From the NCBI RefSeq assembly GCF_000196675.2, contig NC_015312.1, positions 6,836,501-6,900,500 on the forward strand: a DNA stretch of 64,000 nt. Direction: 5' to 3'. The notes under the pieces are model-generated. The model worked only from the letters and a program-made list of their open reading frames with translations. It had not been told where the DNA came from and did not search any database. The translations under genes were made by a program, and so were the position numbers. The DNA comes from Pseudonocardia benzenivorans CB1190 (lineage in GTDB: Bacteria; Actinomycetota; Actinomycetes; Mycobacteriales; Pseudonocardiaceae). Shown here piece by piece: positions 42,342 through 50,929 of this stretch (position 1 is its first letter; each line of letters begins with the position of its first letter).

Positions 42342-42371
42342 CTCGTTCTGGAGCGCTAGCTCCAGAACGAG
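42342..42371. promoter_or_regulatory. Perfect 13-bp-arm inverted repeat
   Basis: CTCGTTCTGGAGC-gcta-GCTCCAGAACGAG, preceded by TTCTAG at about 42331. It lies upstream of the ABM monooxygenase gene in a region without genes. The arm sequence resembles TetR/MarR-type operators; a terminator is less likely because no gene ends nearby. Confidence 0.5.
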
Positions 42372-42714
42372 TGATCGTCTCGGTGGGCACTGGCCGGATG
42401 CCGCTTCCGCTACGACACCTGGCCGGCGGGCTCCGCGCGCCTTCGACACGGACGCCGCCGGACCGGGAGTGGTGCGATCGGGTGTGATCCGACGGGACCT
42501 GCTCCGGCAGGGCACCACAGCCGCTGATCACCGAGACCGGGGCTTCGCCGCACCACTCGACGCCCATGGCGCGATTCCCGATCGGCTCCCGGATGCACGG
42601 CGCGACAGCACATGCACGCTCCGTGCCCGGGCTCGCCGGCCCAGGCCGACGTTCCGTCCGCACCGGGGTTCCGCCTCCCGGCCGACGGCTCCCGGCACCG
42701 GGCCGGGCTGCGGG
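42372..42714. other. Intergenic region, no gene recognised
   Basis: 343 bp between the inverted repeat and the end of the Get3-like ATPase gene. Open frames here show no family resemblance and no ribosome-binding site, and no RNA structure was evident. Confidence 0.5.
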
Positions 42715-43896
42715 TCAGCGGGCTTCGCGGAGCAGGGCGGGGACCACCGGCTCGTCCTCGACCGTCGCGAGGCGGGCGCCGATCTCGCGCAGGCCGTCGA
42801 GGTCGGAGACGTCGGCGCTGACGGCGGGGACCCGGGTCACGGCGACCGTCGGGTGCGCCCCGGCGAACCGGGCGAGCAGCCGGTCCTCGCGGTCGGCCAG
42901 GTCGACACGGTCGGCGTGCAGCCGCAGTACGGCGGCGGCGAGCCTGCCGCCCTGGCCGGTGGCCGACTCCGCGGCGGCGCGCGCCTTCGCGGCCGAGAGC
43001 GGCGCCAGGACGGGGTGGGTCCGGTTCAGGACCAGCCCGGCCAGGGGCATCTCCTCGGCGGAGAGCCGGTCGACGAAGTAGGCCGCCTCGCGCAGGGCGT
43101 CGGGCTCGGGCGTCGCGACGACGACGAACGCCGTACCGGGCGAACGCAGCAGCGCGTAGGTGGCGGTGGCCCGCTCGCGGAACCCGCCGAACATCGTGTC
43201 GAAGGCCTGCACGAACGCCGAGGCGTCGGCGAGGAGCTGGCCGCCGAGGATCGTCGAGACCGCCTTGGCGAAGAGCCCGAACCCCGCGCCGACGATCTTG
43301 CGGATGCCCCGGCCGCCCGCGCGCGCGGGCGAGGAGAGCAGCCGGATCATGCGACCGTCGAGGAAGTTCGACATCCGTTGCGGCGCATCGAGGAAGTCGA
43401 GCGCGGACCGCGACGGCGGGGTGTCGACCACGATGAGGTCCCACGTGTCGGTCGCGGCGAGCTGGCCGAGCTTCTCCATGGCCATGTACTCCTGCGTTCC
43501 GGAGAACGACGAGGAGACGGTCTGGTAGAAGGGGTTGGCGATGATCTTCTCGGCGCGGTCGGGGTCGGCGTGGGCGTGGACCATCTCGTCGAAGGTCCGG
43601 CGCATGTCCAGCATCATCGCGTGCAGCTCGCCCGCGTGCGGCCCGTCGACGGCGCCGACACGGCTCGGCTCGTTGGACAGCTCGGAGAGCCCGAGGGCCT
43701 GGGCCAGCCGTTTCGCGGGGTCGATCGTCAGCACGACGACGCTGCGGCCGCGCTCGGCGGCACGCAGCGCGAGCGCGGCGGAGGTCGTCGTCTTGCCGAC
43801 GCCACCCGCGCCGCAGCACACGACGATGCGGGTGTCCCGGTCGTCGATCAGGGCGTCGACGTCGAGGGGGTCGGTGCGCCGCTCGCGGGGGGTCAC
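42715..43896 (-). CDS. Get3/ArsA-like ATPase (Rv3680-like)
   Basis: 393 residues from the GTG at 43896. P-loop CCGAGGVGKTTTSAALAL, switch-like LTIDPAKRLAQALG, and VVDTPPSRSALDFLD are typical of anion-transporting/Get3-like ATPases. The deviant-Walker signature lysine (KGGxGKT) is alanine here (GAGGVGKT), unlike the paired upstream ATPase. The GTG overlaps the stop of that partner by 4 bp. In mycobacteria the Rv3679-Rv3680 pair forms an ATPase complex linked to membrane and lipid homeostasis. The C-terminus ends LREAR. Confidence 0.88.
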   Translation of the reverse strand: MTPRERRTDPLDVDALIDDRDTRIVVCCGAGGVGKTTTSAALALRAAERGRSVVVLTIDPAKRLAQALGLSELSNEPSRVGAVDGPHAGELHAMMLDMRRTFDEMVHAHADPDRAEKIIANPFYQTVSSSFSGTQEYMAMEKLGQLAATDTWDLIVVDTPPSRSALDFLDAPQRMSNFLDGRMIRLLSSPARAGGRGIRKIVGAGFGLFAKAVSTILGGQLLADASAFVQAFDTMFGGFRERATATYALLRSPGTAFVVVATPEPDALREAAYFVDRLSAEEMPLAGLVLNRTHPVLAPLSAAKARAAAESATGQGGRLAAAVLRLHADRVDLADREDRLLARFAGAHPTVAVTRVPAVSADVSDLDGLREIGARLATVEDEPVVPALLREAR

Positions 43897-44921
43897 GCGA
43901 CGACCTCGTCGGCACGGCGGGCACCCACGCCCTGCTCGGCCAGCGCGTCGGCCAGGTCGTAGAGCGACCCGAGATCGATCCCGCCGAGCACCTGGGGCAG
44001 CTCCAGCCGGCCCAGCCGGGGGCCGGTGGCGGCGTCGAGGCGGGCCATCGCCGCGTTCTCCGCGGCGACGCGGACGGCGTGCTCCACGGTCTCGGCGACC
44101 AGCCCGTCGACCACGTCGGCGGGCAGGTCGAGGCCCGCGGCGACGAGACCGCTGCGGACGCGCCCGGCGTCGACGCGCCCGTCGGCGGCGGGGGCGACGG
44201 ACCGGTCGGGCAACCACTGCTCCCGCACCTTGTTGACGATCACCGCACCGGTGCGCAGATCGGCGGCGGCGAGCTCGTCGGCCGCCTCGAGCGTCTCGGT
44301 CACCGGCAGCTCCTCGAGGAGGGTGACGAGGTGCACCGCGGTCTGCGGGGAGTGCAGCAACCGGACCACCCCCTCGGCCTGCTTGTGGATCGGCCCGGCC
44401 TTGGCCAGGTCGGCCATCGCCTTGGTGACGTCGAGGAAGTTGACCAGCCGCCCGGTGGGCGGGGCGTCGAGGACGACCGCGTCGTACACGCGCCGCCCGT
44501 CGCGCACGCGGGAGACGCACTCCTTGACCTTGCCGGTGAGCAGGACGTCGCGCAGGCCGGGGGCGAGGGTCGTCGCGAACTCGATGGCGCCCATGCGCCG
44601 CAACGTCCGCCCGGCGACGCCCAGCCGGTAGAACATCTCGAAGTACTCGAGCAGGGCGGCCTCGACGTCGACGGCGAGCGCCCGCACCTCGCCGCCACCG
44701 GGAGCGACGGCGATCTTGCGCTCCTCGTAGGGCAGCGGGGCGGTGTCGAAGACCTGGGCGATGCCCTGCCTGCCCTCGACCTCGATGAGCAAGGTGCGCC
44801 TGCCGCCCTCGGCCAGCGCGAGCGCCAGCGCGGCGGCGACGGTGGTCTTGCCGGTGCCGCCCTTGCCCGACACGACGTGCAGGCGCACGTCGGACATGGC
44901 GGCGGGCCAACCGGAAGTCAT
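43893..44921 (-). CDS. Get3/ArsA-like ATPase (Rv3679-like)
   Basis: 342 residues from the ATG at 44921. It has a full deviant Walker A, VVSGKGGTGKTTVAAALALA (K20 and K25), LLIEVEGRQGIAQVFDTAPL, and VVLDAPPTGRLVNFLDVTKA as Walker B/switch. It is the first gene of a two-gene operon with the Rv3680-like ATPase and is divergent from the DUF4177-type gene at 45035. Longer starts upstream (to 45005) add only low-complexity sequence. Expected to be a cytosolic dimeric ATPase; cargo is unknown. Confidence 0.9.
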   Translation of the reverse strand: MTSGWPAAMSDVRLHVVSGKGGTGKTTVAAALALALAEGGRRTLLIEVEGRQGIAQVFDTAPLPYEERKIAVAPGGGEVRALAVDVEAALLEYFEMFYRLGVAGRTLRRMGAIEFATTLAPGLRDVLLTGKVKECVSRVRDGRRVYDAVVLDAPPTGRLVNFLDVTKAMADLAKAGPIHKQAEGVVRLLHSPQTAVHLVTLLEELPVTETLEAADELAAADLRTGAVIVNKVREQWLPDRSVAPAADGRVDAGRVRSGLVAAGLDLPADVVDGLVAETVEHAVRVAAENAAMARLDAATGPRLGRLELPQVLGGIDLGSLYDLADALAEQGVGARRADEVVA

Positions 44922-45020
44922 CACGCGGTCCAGGGTACGGAGCGTCCCCGGGCGTTCGCCTGGTGAGCGGCCCCACGTCCGTCCGGTCGAGCCGCCGTCG
45001 GACACGCGCAGTAGCGGAAC

Positions 45021-45034
45021 TAGAGTCCCGGGCC
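45021..45034 (+). promoter_or_regulatory. Possible -10 element close to the start codon
   Basis: TAGAGT at 45021-45026 lies nine bases before the ATG at 45035, with no ribosome-binding site between. A TSS at or just before the ATG would make the transcript leaderless or nearly so, a common arrangement in actinobacteria. Confidence 0.35.
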
Positions 45035-45214
45035 ATGAGTGCGCCCGGAACCACCCGGTGGGAGTACCTCACCGCTCCCCTCCTGATCCACAACACCAAG
45101 GCGATCCTCGACAACTTCGGCCGCGACGGCTGGGAGCTCGTCACGGTGACCGCGACGGGTCAGCCGGGCGCGGAGCAGCTGGTCGCCTACTTCAAGCGGC
45201 CGGCGCAGGGCTGA
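45035..45214 (+). CDS. Small DUF4177-type protein (Rv3678A-like)
   Basis: 59 residues: TTRWEYLTAPLLIHNTKAIL, DNFGRDGWELVTVTATGQPG, then VAYFKRP. The W-E-Y...GW-E-L-V pattern is the DUF4177 signature. The position, 3 bp before ridA and divergent from the Get3-like ATPases, equals that of Rv3678A in M. tuberculosis. Function unknown. Confidence 0.85.
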   Translation: MSAPGTTRWEYLTAPLLIHNTKAILDNFGRDGWELVTVTATGQPGAEQLVAYFKRPAQG

Positions 45215-45217
45215 GCC

Positions 45218-45673
45218 GTGGCCCCCTCCGACACGTTGCGTGAGCTCGGGATCACGCTCCCCTCCGTGCCGAAGCCGGCCGGTTCCTACATCCCGGCGCG
45301 CCGGTCGGGGTCGCTGGTCTACACGGCCGGCCAGGTGCCGATCGTCGACGGCGCCGTCGTCGCCCAGGGCAAGGTGGGCGCCGAGGTGACCACCGAGCAG
45401 GCCTACGACCTGGCGAGGATCTGCGCGCTCAACGCCATCGCCGCGGTCGACGGGCTCGTCGGGATCGACGCGATCACCGGCATCGTCAAGGTGGTCGGCT
45501 TCGTCGCCTCCGCGCCGGGCTACAACGACCAGCCGAAGGTCGTGAACGGCGCGTCCGATCTGCTCGGACAGCTGTTCGGCGAGGCCGGGCTGCACGCCCG
45601 CTCCGCCGTCGGGGTGGCCGAGCTGCCGCTGAACGTGCCGGTCGAGGTCGAGCTCGTCGTCGAGGTGGCCTGA
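45218..45673 (+). CDS. RidA-family (YjgF/YER057c/UK114) protein
   Basis: 151 residues with the RidA core: SLVYTAGQVPIVDGAVVAQG, LARICALNAIAAVDGLVGID, and HARSAVGVAELPLNVPVEVE. The catalytic arginine of 2-aminoacrylate deaminases is expected in the HARSAVGV segment (R is present). The longer version with an N-terminal extension (TLRELGITLPSVPKPAGSY) corresponds to Rv3678c. RidA hydrolyses reactive enamines made by PLP enzymes. GTG start, 3 bp after the DUF4177 gene. Confidence 0.9.
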   Translation: MAPSDTLRELGITLPSVPKPAGSYIPARRSGSLVYTAGQVPIVDGAVVAQGKVGAEVTTEQAYDLARICALNAIAAVDGLVGIDAITGIVKVVGFVASAPGYNDQPKVVNGASDLLGQLFGEAGLHARSAVGVAELPLNVPVEVELVVEVA

Positions 45674-45675
45674 CC

Positions 45676-46287
45676 GTGGCCCGGGCAGCCGTCGACGCCT
45701 GCCACGAGCTGCTGCTCCTGCTCGCCGGCCGGCTGCCCGACGACGTCGCCTGGCGGCTGCGCGACTGGCTCGCCGACGACACCGACGGTGGCCGGGCGGC
45801 CGTTGCCGCGACGTTGCCGCGGGCGCTGTTGCGCAACCGCGTCGGCATCACCGACCACGAGCGCTCGCTGTTGCTCACGACGATCGGCGACGACGGTGCC
45901 GTTCGGCGCACGGTCGGTGCGATCCTGCCGGTCGGCGCACCCGAGCGGCCCGCCTTCGAGTTCCGCGCGGCCCCCGACCGGTGGGACGCCGCGCAGCTCG
46001 CCGTGCTCGCCGTCGCTCGCGGGACGTCCGGCGTGCGCGAGGTCCTGCGCAGCGTGCGCAGCGGACCGTTCGGCGAGCGCACGGTGCACGTCGTCCTCGG
46101 GGGCGACCGTCCGTGGGCCCTGACGGGCACACTGCAACGGCTGTTGCGGGCCCATGGCGAGCGCACCCCGTGTGTCGAGGTGCTGCCCGTCGATCTCGAC
46201 CCCCCGCCCTACCACAAAGCCGCGATCGTGGGCTCCGCTCCGGTGTGGTCGGCGACCGCCGTCCCGGCAGCCGCCGCCTCGTCCTGA
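45676..46287 (+). CDS. Conserved-looking protein of unknown function, related to the next gene
   Basis: 203 residues, GTG start 2 bp after ridA. The N-terminus CHELLLLLAGRLPDDVAWRL resembles HELLLALAGRVDDDLLAICR of the following gene, and a second helical block (ALLRNRVGITDHERSLLLTT) is followed by an alpha/beta part (ERTVHVVLGGDRPWALTGTL). The end has VDLDPPPYHKAAIVGSAPVW, which parallels the position of PAYHAEALSTARP in the next gene. No known domain is recognised. It interrupts the mycobacterial Rv3678c-Rv3677c order. Confidence 0.7.
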   Translation: MARAAVDACHELLLLLAGRLPDDVAWRLRDWLADDTDGGRAAVAATLPRALLRNRVGITDHERSLLLTTIGDDGAVRRTVGAILPVGAPERPAFEFRAAPDRWDAAQLAVLAVARGTSGVREVLRSVRSGPFGERTVHVVLGGDRPWALTGTLQRLLRAHGERTPCVEVLPVDLDPPPYHKAAIVGSAPVWSATAVPAAAASS

Positions 46288-46354
46288 CGGGCCCGACGCC
46301 CAGCAGGCCCGACGACCCGCCCCGGAGCCCGGCGAGCGCGGCGAAGGAGGACAC

Positions 46355-49114
46355 GTGGCGGAACTCTCGACCACGGCCCTGACCACACACGAGCTGCTGC
46401 TCGCCCTCGCCGGCAGGGTCGACGACGACCTCCTCGCCATCTGCCGCGAGCTCATCGCCGTCGGGCACGACGCCCCCGCGTTCGAGCTGCTCACCGCCGC
46501 CCTGGTCGCGGCGCACACGCAGGTACCGCCCCGCGTGCGCGAGACGCTCGTCGCCGCGGCCGCACGGCTGCGGATCGATCTCGACGCCGACCGCAGGCTG
46601 CCCGTCGCGGCCCCCGAGAACGGCACGCCGCACCGGTTCGCCGCCGACTCCGACGCCCCCGGCCTCGGCGCGCGCGTCGCGGAGGCCCTGGCCGCGCACC
46701 GGCCGGGCGGCGGGCACAGCTGGCTGACGTGGCGCACCACCCCGGCGGGCGCCGCGCCCGGCCCGGTTCCGCACCCGGTGCTGCTCGTCGAGATCCCCGG
46801 GACGCCGGGCCCGGAGGACCACGCAGCGGACGTGCTCGCCTACCGGCTGTCGGCCACGCTGCAGCGCATCGGGCTCTCCGTCGGCGTCGAGGTGTTCGTC
46901 GCGGGCTCGGCGCTGCCCGCCTACCACGCGGAGGCGCTGAGCACGGCCCGTCCGGTGCCGTCGCCCGCGCCGGCGGCGCCGATCACCGACCAGCCGCCGA
47001 TGCCGCCCGCGACCGGACGGCTCGCGTCGGTGCCGGTGGTGAGCGGCGCGTCGCGCCCGATGCGTCCGCTGCGGCCGGTGACCGAGAGCGCGGCGCTGCC
47101 GACCGTCCAGCAGCCGAGCACCCCGCCACCGAGCACCCCGCCACCGAATCCGACGAACGTCCCGCCACCGGGCAACCCGCCGTCGGATCCCGCCATCCGA
47201 TTCCGTCCGCCCGCGGCGTCCGGCCCCCCACCGGTGCTGCCCACGACGGTCGATCCGGCCGCCCTGGCCCGCCCGACCTCGGCGCCCACGGGGCCGATCG
47301 AGACGTCCGGCGCGCGGCCCGCCGTCGAGCTGCCGACGACGACGTTCCCCGCCACCGAGCCCGCACCCGCCCCCCGGCGCCGACGCGCGGCGGAGCCGCC
47401 GGACGGCCCCCCGGCCCCCGCGCCGACCAATGGGGTCGGCCGGCACGGCGGAGGGGACCCGTCGGCCACCGGACCGCGACCCACCGGCCGGGCCGCGCAC
47501 GCCCGTCCGACGCCCGAAGCCCCCACGCCGAACGGCGTCCCGTCGGCCGCGGCAGCCGGGTCCGAGACCGTCGGGCCGGCCCCGGCCGAGGCCGCGACCG
47601 AGCGACCGACCCCGCCGGAGGGCACCCAGAACAGCGGGTTCGCCCCGCCCGCGGCTGCCGCGCCCCGCCATCAGGAGCGGCCGGAATGGATCGGCTTCGC
47701 TCCCGACGGGCCGCCCGCCGGCGCCCGTCCGCTCGACCCGCGCGGCCGGGTCGCCCCGGCCGAGACCGGCGCGAACGGGCACCCGGTCCAGGGTGAGACG
47801 TCCGCGAGCCCGCGCCGACCACCCAACGGCGCCCCCGTGCCTGCCGCGACGGACGGCGGCGTCGACCCGCTTGCCGGGCCGTCGCAGCTGGTGACCGGCC
47901 CGGAGGAGGTCGCCCCGGACGGTCCCGGACGCACCCCGCCGGGCCGTCCCGAGGACGCACCGGCCGCGGAGGACGAGCCCCACAGCCGATCGGAGACGGA
48001 CGCCCACGACGATCCGGCACTGCCGCCGGGCCCGCCGGACCCGGCGCTCGCTCCGCCGCGCACCGGCCCGTACTACGGGGCGCCCGCCCGCACCTCCCCG
48101 GACTCCGGGCCCGGCGGCGCCGACGCCCGCACGACCGACCGCACCGGGGACGACCCGCTCGGCGGGAACGGCGGCAGCGGGGACGAGGGCAGCTGGGACG
48201 AGGGCAGCAGGCCGGACCGGGTGCTGCGTGTCGTCAGGCCCGCGCCGGTCGGCGACGGCGCCGCAGCGCCGTTCGTCGGAATCCCGGCCCGCGGCAACGA
48301 CGAGGACCGCGACAGGCCCCAGGAGAGGCCCGAGGACGGGACCGCTCCCGACGACGGCGATCCGCCGCTGCTGGCCGAGATGAACGACCCGCTGCTGGGC
48401 CCGTTGCGACAGCCGCTGCTCGACCCCCTGCTGGAGCCCACCGGCAGTTTCCGGGCGATCACCGGCGAGCGCGCCGACGTCGCCGGACCCGACGACACCA
48501 CCGGCGACACCACCGGCGACACGGCCCGCACCACACGGGCCGGTGCCCCGACCCCACCGAGCGGTTTCGTCGCCTCGCCGACGGCCGGGACGGGGCTGCC
48601 GCGCCGGTCGTCGCACGCGGCGCAGTTCGCCCGCCCGTTCGCCACCGACGGCGAGACGGCGGCGGTGTCCGGTGACGACCTGTTCGCCGAGTCGGCACCC
48701 CGGCCGGCGACCGCCGCGCCCCACGACGAGCGGCCGGTCGACCTCGACCCCGCCGATCCGCTGGGTGTCGGGGGCATCGTGCCGACGACCGAGGGCCCGG
48801 ACGGCGGCGCGACGCACGCGTCGACGGATGCGCCGGCGGCCGCCGCGACGGAGACGCCGTTCGTCGAACCCGCGCCGCGGCCGGCACCCCGGCCCGCGCG
48901 GCGCCGGGCCCACGTCTCCCCGCCCGCCGCGGAGACGTCCACGGCACCGGACGAAGAGCAGGACGACGGCGTCGTCGACCCCATGTCGACGCTCACCGCG
49001 ACCGAGCGCGACCTGCTGCGCCTGCTCCAGGTCGAGCTCGCCGCGCGCGAGGGGACCGGGGCTCCGAGCGAGAACGGCGCAGGGAAGGCCGACCCACCCG
49101 ACCTGGCCGGCTGA
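46355..49114 (+). CDS. Large proline-rich protein with a folded N-terminal domain
   Basis: 919 residues from the GTG at 46355, after GAAGGAGGACAC. Residues 1-200 look folded and repeat the architecture of the preceding protein (helical HELLLALAGRVDDDLLAICR, then LLVEIPGTPGPEDHAADVLA, YRLSATLQRIGLSVGVEVFV). Residues about 200-880 are Pro/Ala/Gly/Asp-rich and probably disordered, with short recurring phrases such as STPPPSTPPPNPT and DTTGDTTGDT. The last 40 residues (DPMSTLTATERDLLRLLQVE plus LAAREG) form a predicted amphipathic helix, perhaps a partner-binding motif. No signal peptide or membrane helix is seen. Function unknown; codon periodicity and the strong ribosome-binding site argue that it is real. 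Confidence 0.7.
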   Translation: MAELSTTALTTHELLLALAGRVDDDLLAICRELIAVGHDAPAFELLTAALVAAHTQVPPRVRETLVAAAARLRIDLDADRRLPVAAPENGTPHRFAADSDAPGLGARVAEALAAHRPGGGHSWLTWRTTPAGAAPGPVPHPVLLVEIPGTPGPEDHAADVLAYRLSATLQRIGLSVGVEVFVAGSALPAYHAEALSTARPVPSPAPAAPITDQPPMPPATGRLASVPVVSGASRPMRPLRPVTESAALPTVQQPSTPPPSTPPPNPTNVPPPGNPPSDPAIRFRPPAASGPPPVLPTTVDPAALARPTSAPTGPIETSGARPAVELPTTTFPATEPAPAPRRRRAAEPPDGPPAPAPTNGVGRHGGGDPSATGPRPTGRAAHARPTPEAPTPNGVPSAAAAGSETVGPAPAEAATERPTPPEGTQNSGFAPPAAAAPRHQERPEWIGFAPDGPPAGARPLDPRGRVAPAETGANGHPVQGETSASPRRPPNGAPVPAATDGGVDPLAGPSQLVTGPEEVAPDGPGRTPPGRPEDAPAAEDEPHSRSETDAHDDPALPPGPPDPALAPPRTGPYYGAPARTSPDSGPGGADARTTDRTGDDPLGGNGGSGDEGSWDEGSRPDRVLRVVRPAPVGDGAAAPFVGIPARGNDEDRDRPQERPEDGTAPDDGDPPLLAEMNDPLLGPLRQPLLDPLLEPTGSFRAITGERADVAGPDDTTGDTTGDTARTTRAGAPTPPSGFVASPTAGTGLPRRSSHAAQFARPFATDGETAAVSGDDLFAESAPRPATAAPHDERPVDLDPADPLGVGGIVPTTEGPDGGATHASTDAPAAAATETPFVEPAPRPAPRPARRRAHVSPPAAETSTAPDEEQDDGVVDPMSTLTATERDLLRLLQVELAAREGTGAPSENGAGKADPPDLAG

Positions 49115-49139
49115 GCCGAGCGGCGGACGGTCCCGCCGG

Positions 49140-50030
49140 TCAGCCGGCGAGGGCCGAGACCTGCTCGGTGATCCGCTGCAGGTGCAGGCCCCGGGCGGCG
49201 GAGCAGGGGCCGTCGGTCCGCCCGGCGGCGACGTCGGCGACGAACTCGTCGAGCAGCGTCGAGTAGGGGACGGTGGCGTCCTCGGGCCGGCTGGTCAGCA
49301 GGTACCGGCCGGCGCCGCCGAACATGGCGACCTCGAACTCGGTCGGGTCCGTCGCGACGCGCAGCGACATCGACACGCTGCTGCGCGCCCCGCCCTGGTG
49401 TGCGAGGCCGAACGCCCAGAGCCCGTCGTCGTACCGGTGCGCCCAGTCGACGCCCTGGACCCGGCCGAGCGCGAGGTCGAGCAGGTCGATCACGTGCGGT
49501 CCCACGTCGAGCAGCGCACCGTGCGTGACGCGCCATGCCGACGCGGCGAACGGGCCTCCCAGCAGCGCCCCGGAGAACCAGCGGCCGACGCCGACGGTGT
49601 CCGGCCCCGCCGGGCCCGTCGGCAGTGCGGCGATCCAGGCGCGGACCGCCGCGTCGTAGCGCAGCGTGAGGACCACCGTCGACACGACGCCGGCGTCCGC
49701 GACCGCGCGCTCGAGTCCCTCGGCGGCCGCGAGATCGGCGGCCAACGGCTTCTCCAGCACGACGTGGCGCCCCGCGGCGACGGCCCGCGGAGCGAGCTCG
49801 CCCTGGACGGCCGGAGGCACGGCGAACGCGACGGCGTCGACGTCGGCGACCAGCTCGTCGAACGTCGCGTGCACCCGCGCACCCGTGCCGTCGGCGACGG
49901 CCGCAGCGGCCTCGGACCGACGGGCCCACACCCCGGCGAGCTCTGCGACGGGATGCGCGGCGATGGCCGCCGCGTGCACCGTCGACGCCCAGGGGCCGGC
50001 TCCGACGAGGCCCATCCGCAGTCGTTGCAT
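49140..50030 (-). CDS. Gfo/Idh/MocA-family oxidoreductase
   Basis: 296 residues from the ATG at 50030. NAD-binding MGLVGAGPWASTVHAAAIAA, the EKP motif in HVVLEKPLAADLAAAEGLER, and the C-terminal sheet domain with GALLDVGPHVIDLLDLALGR, whose histidine is the usual catalytic residue. These enzymes oxidise or reduce sugar-like and inositol-like alcohols. It runs against the preceding gene (stop-to-stop gap 25 bp) and is divergent from the NUDIX gene at 50102. The substrate is unknown. Confidence 0.9.
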   Translation of the reverse strand: MQRLRMGLVGAGPWASTVHAAAIAAHPVAELAGVWARRSEAAAAVADGTGARVHATFDELVADVDAVAFAVPPAVQGELAPRAVAAGRHVVLEKPLAADLAAAEGLERAVADAGVVSTVVLTLRYDAAVRAWIAALPTGPAGPDTVGVGRWFSGALLGGPFAASAWRVTHGALLDVGPHVIDLLDLALGRVQGVDWAHRYDDGLWAFGLAHQGGARSSVSMSLRVATDPTEFEVAMFGGAGRYLLTSRPEDATVPYSTLLDEFVADVAAGRTDGPCSAARGLHLQRITEQVSALAG

Positions 50031-50101
50031 ACCCTCATCCTGCCCGGTGACGTGGGCCCGCTCACGCTGCACCGCGCCGTGGATCGGCTAACGTCGCGAC
50101 G

Positions 50102-50929
50102 GTGAGTGCCGGCGCGGAACGCCCCGCGGAACCCGTGGTCGCCCGCCCCGCGTCGACGGTCCTGCTCCTGCGCGACGGGCCCGACGGGCGCCTCCAGGTC
50201 TTCCTGCAGCGCAGGGTGACGGGCATGGCGTTCGGCGGCGGGATGACCGTCTTCCCGGGCGGCGGCGTCGACCGGACCGACCTCGACGATCCCGCTCCCT
50301 GGTCGGGTCCCGCACCGCGCTGGTGGGCCGACCGGCTCGGCACCGAGCCGACGGTCGCGGCCGGGTTCGTGCGTGCGGCGGTGCGCGAGACGTTCGAGGA
50401 GTCCGGGGTGCTGCTGGCCTCCCGGCCCGACGGCACCCCCGTCGACCAGGGCGTCCTCGGCGAGGCCCGGGCCGACGTCGTCGCCAGGACCCGCACGTTC
50501 GGCGACGTGCTGGCCGAGGCCGGCCTGGTGCTGCGCGCCGACCTGCTGCGCCTGTGGGCGCGGTGGATCACGCCGGTCGTGCAGCCCCGGCGCTACGACA
50601 CGGTGTTCTTCACCGCGCTCGTCCCCGACGGGCAGGAGGCCGACGCCCACACGACCGAGGCCGTCGAGGCGTCGTGGTGGTCGCCGTCCGACGCCCTGGC
50701 CGCCCACCGCGACAAGGAGATCGGCCTGATGCGCCCGACGCTCGCGATCCTCACCGACATCGCCCGCCATCCCGACGCGGCGTCGCTGCACGCGGCCGGG
50801 CCCGACGGGCCGATCCGCCCGATCCTGCCCATGGTCGTCGGGCCGGGACCGCGGGTGCTGCTGCCCGGCGACCCCGGTTACGACCCGGACGTCGCGGCAG
50901 GGGTCGTGCGGACGGGAGGCGCCCGATGA
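50102..50929 (+). CDS. NUDIX hydrolase
   Basis: 275 residues. The sequence has RRVTGMAFGGGMTVFPGGGV followed after an insertion by AGFVRAAVRETFEESGVLLA, i.e. a Nudix box split by a spacer between the glycine-rich part and REtxEEsG, as in NUDT19/RNase-E-like CoA-diphosphatase relatives. The C-terminus is extended beyond the single domain (VQPRRYDTVFFTALVPDGQE). GTAAC-like GCTAAC sits about 10 bp before the GTG, suggesting a near-leaderless start. The end overlaps the MBL-fold gene by 4 bp, so the two are coupled. Confidence 0.85.
   Translation: MSAGAERPAEPVVARPASTVLLLRDGPDGRLQVFLQRRVTGMAFGGGMTVFPGGGVDRTDLDDPAPWSGPAPRWWADRLGTEPTVAAGFVRAAVRETFEESGVLLASRPDGTPVDQGVLGEARADVVARTRTFGDVLAEAGLVLRADLLRLWARWITPVVQPRRYDTVFFTALVPDGQEADAHTTEAVEASWWSPSDALAAHRDKEIGLMRPTLAILTDIARHPDAASLHAAGPDGPIRPILPMVVGPGPRVLLPGDPGYDPDVAAGVVRTGGAR

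Noticed and set aside
42242..42487. Small coding frame across the inverted repeat
   Set aside because: It has no ribosome-binding site or family resemblance, and the perfect dyad would impose its sequence by chance; better seen as regulatory DNA.
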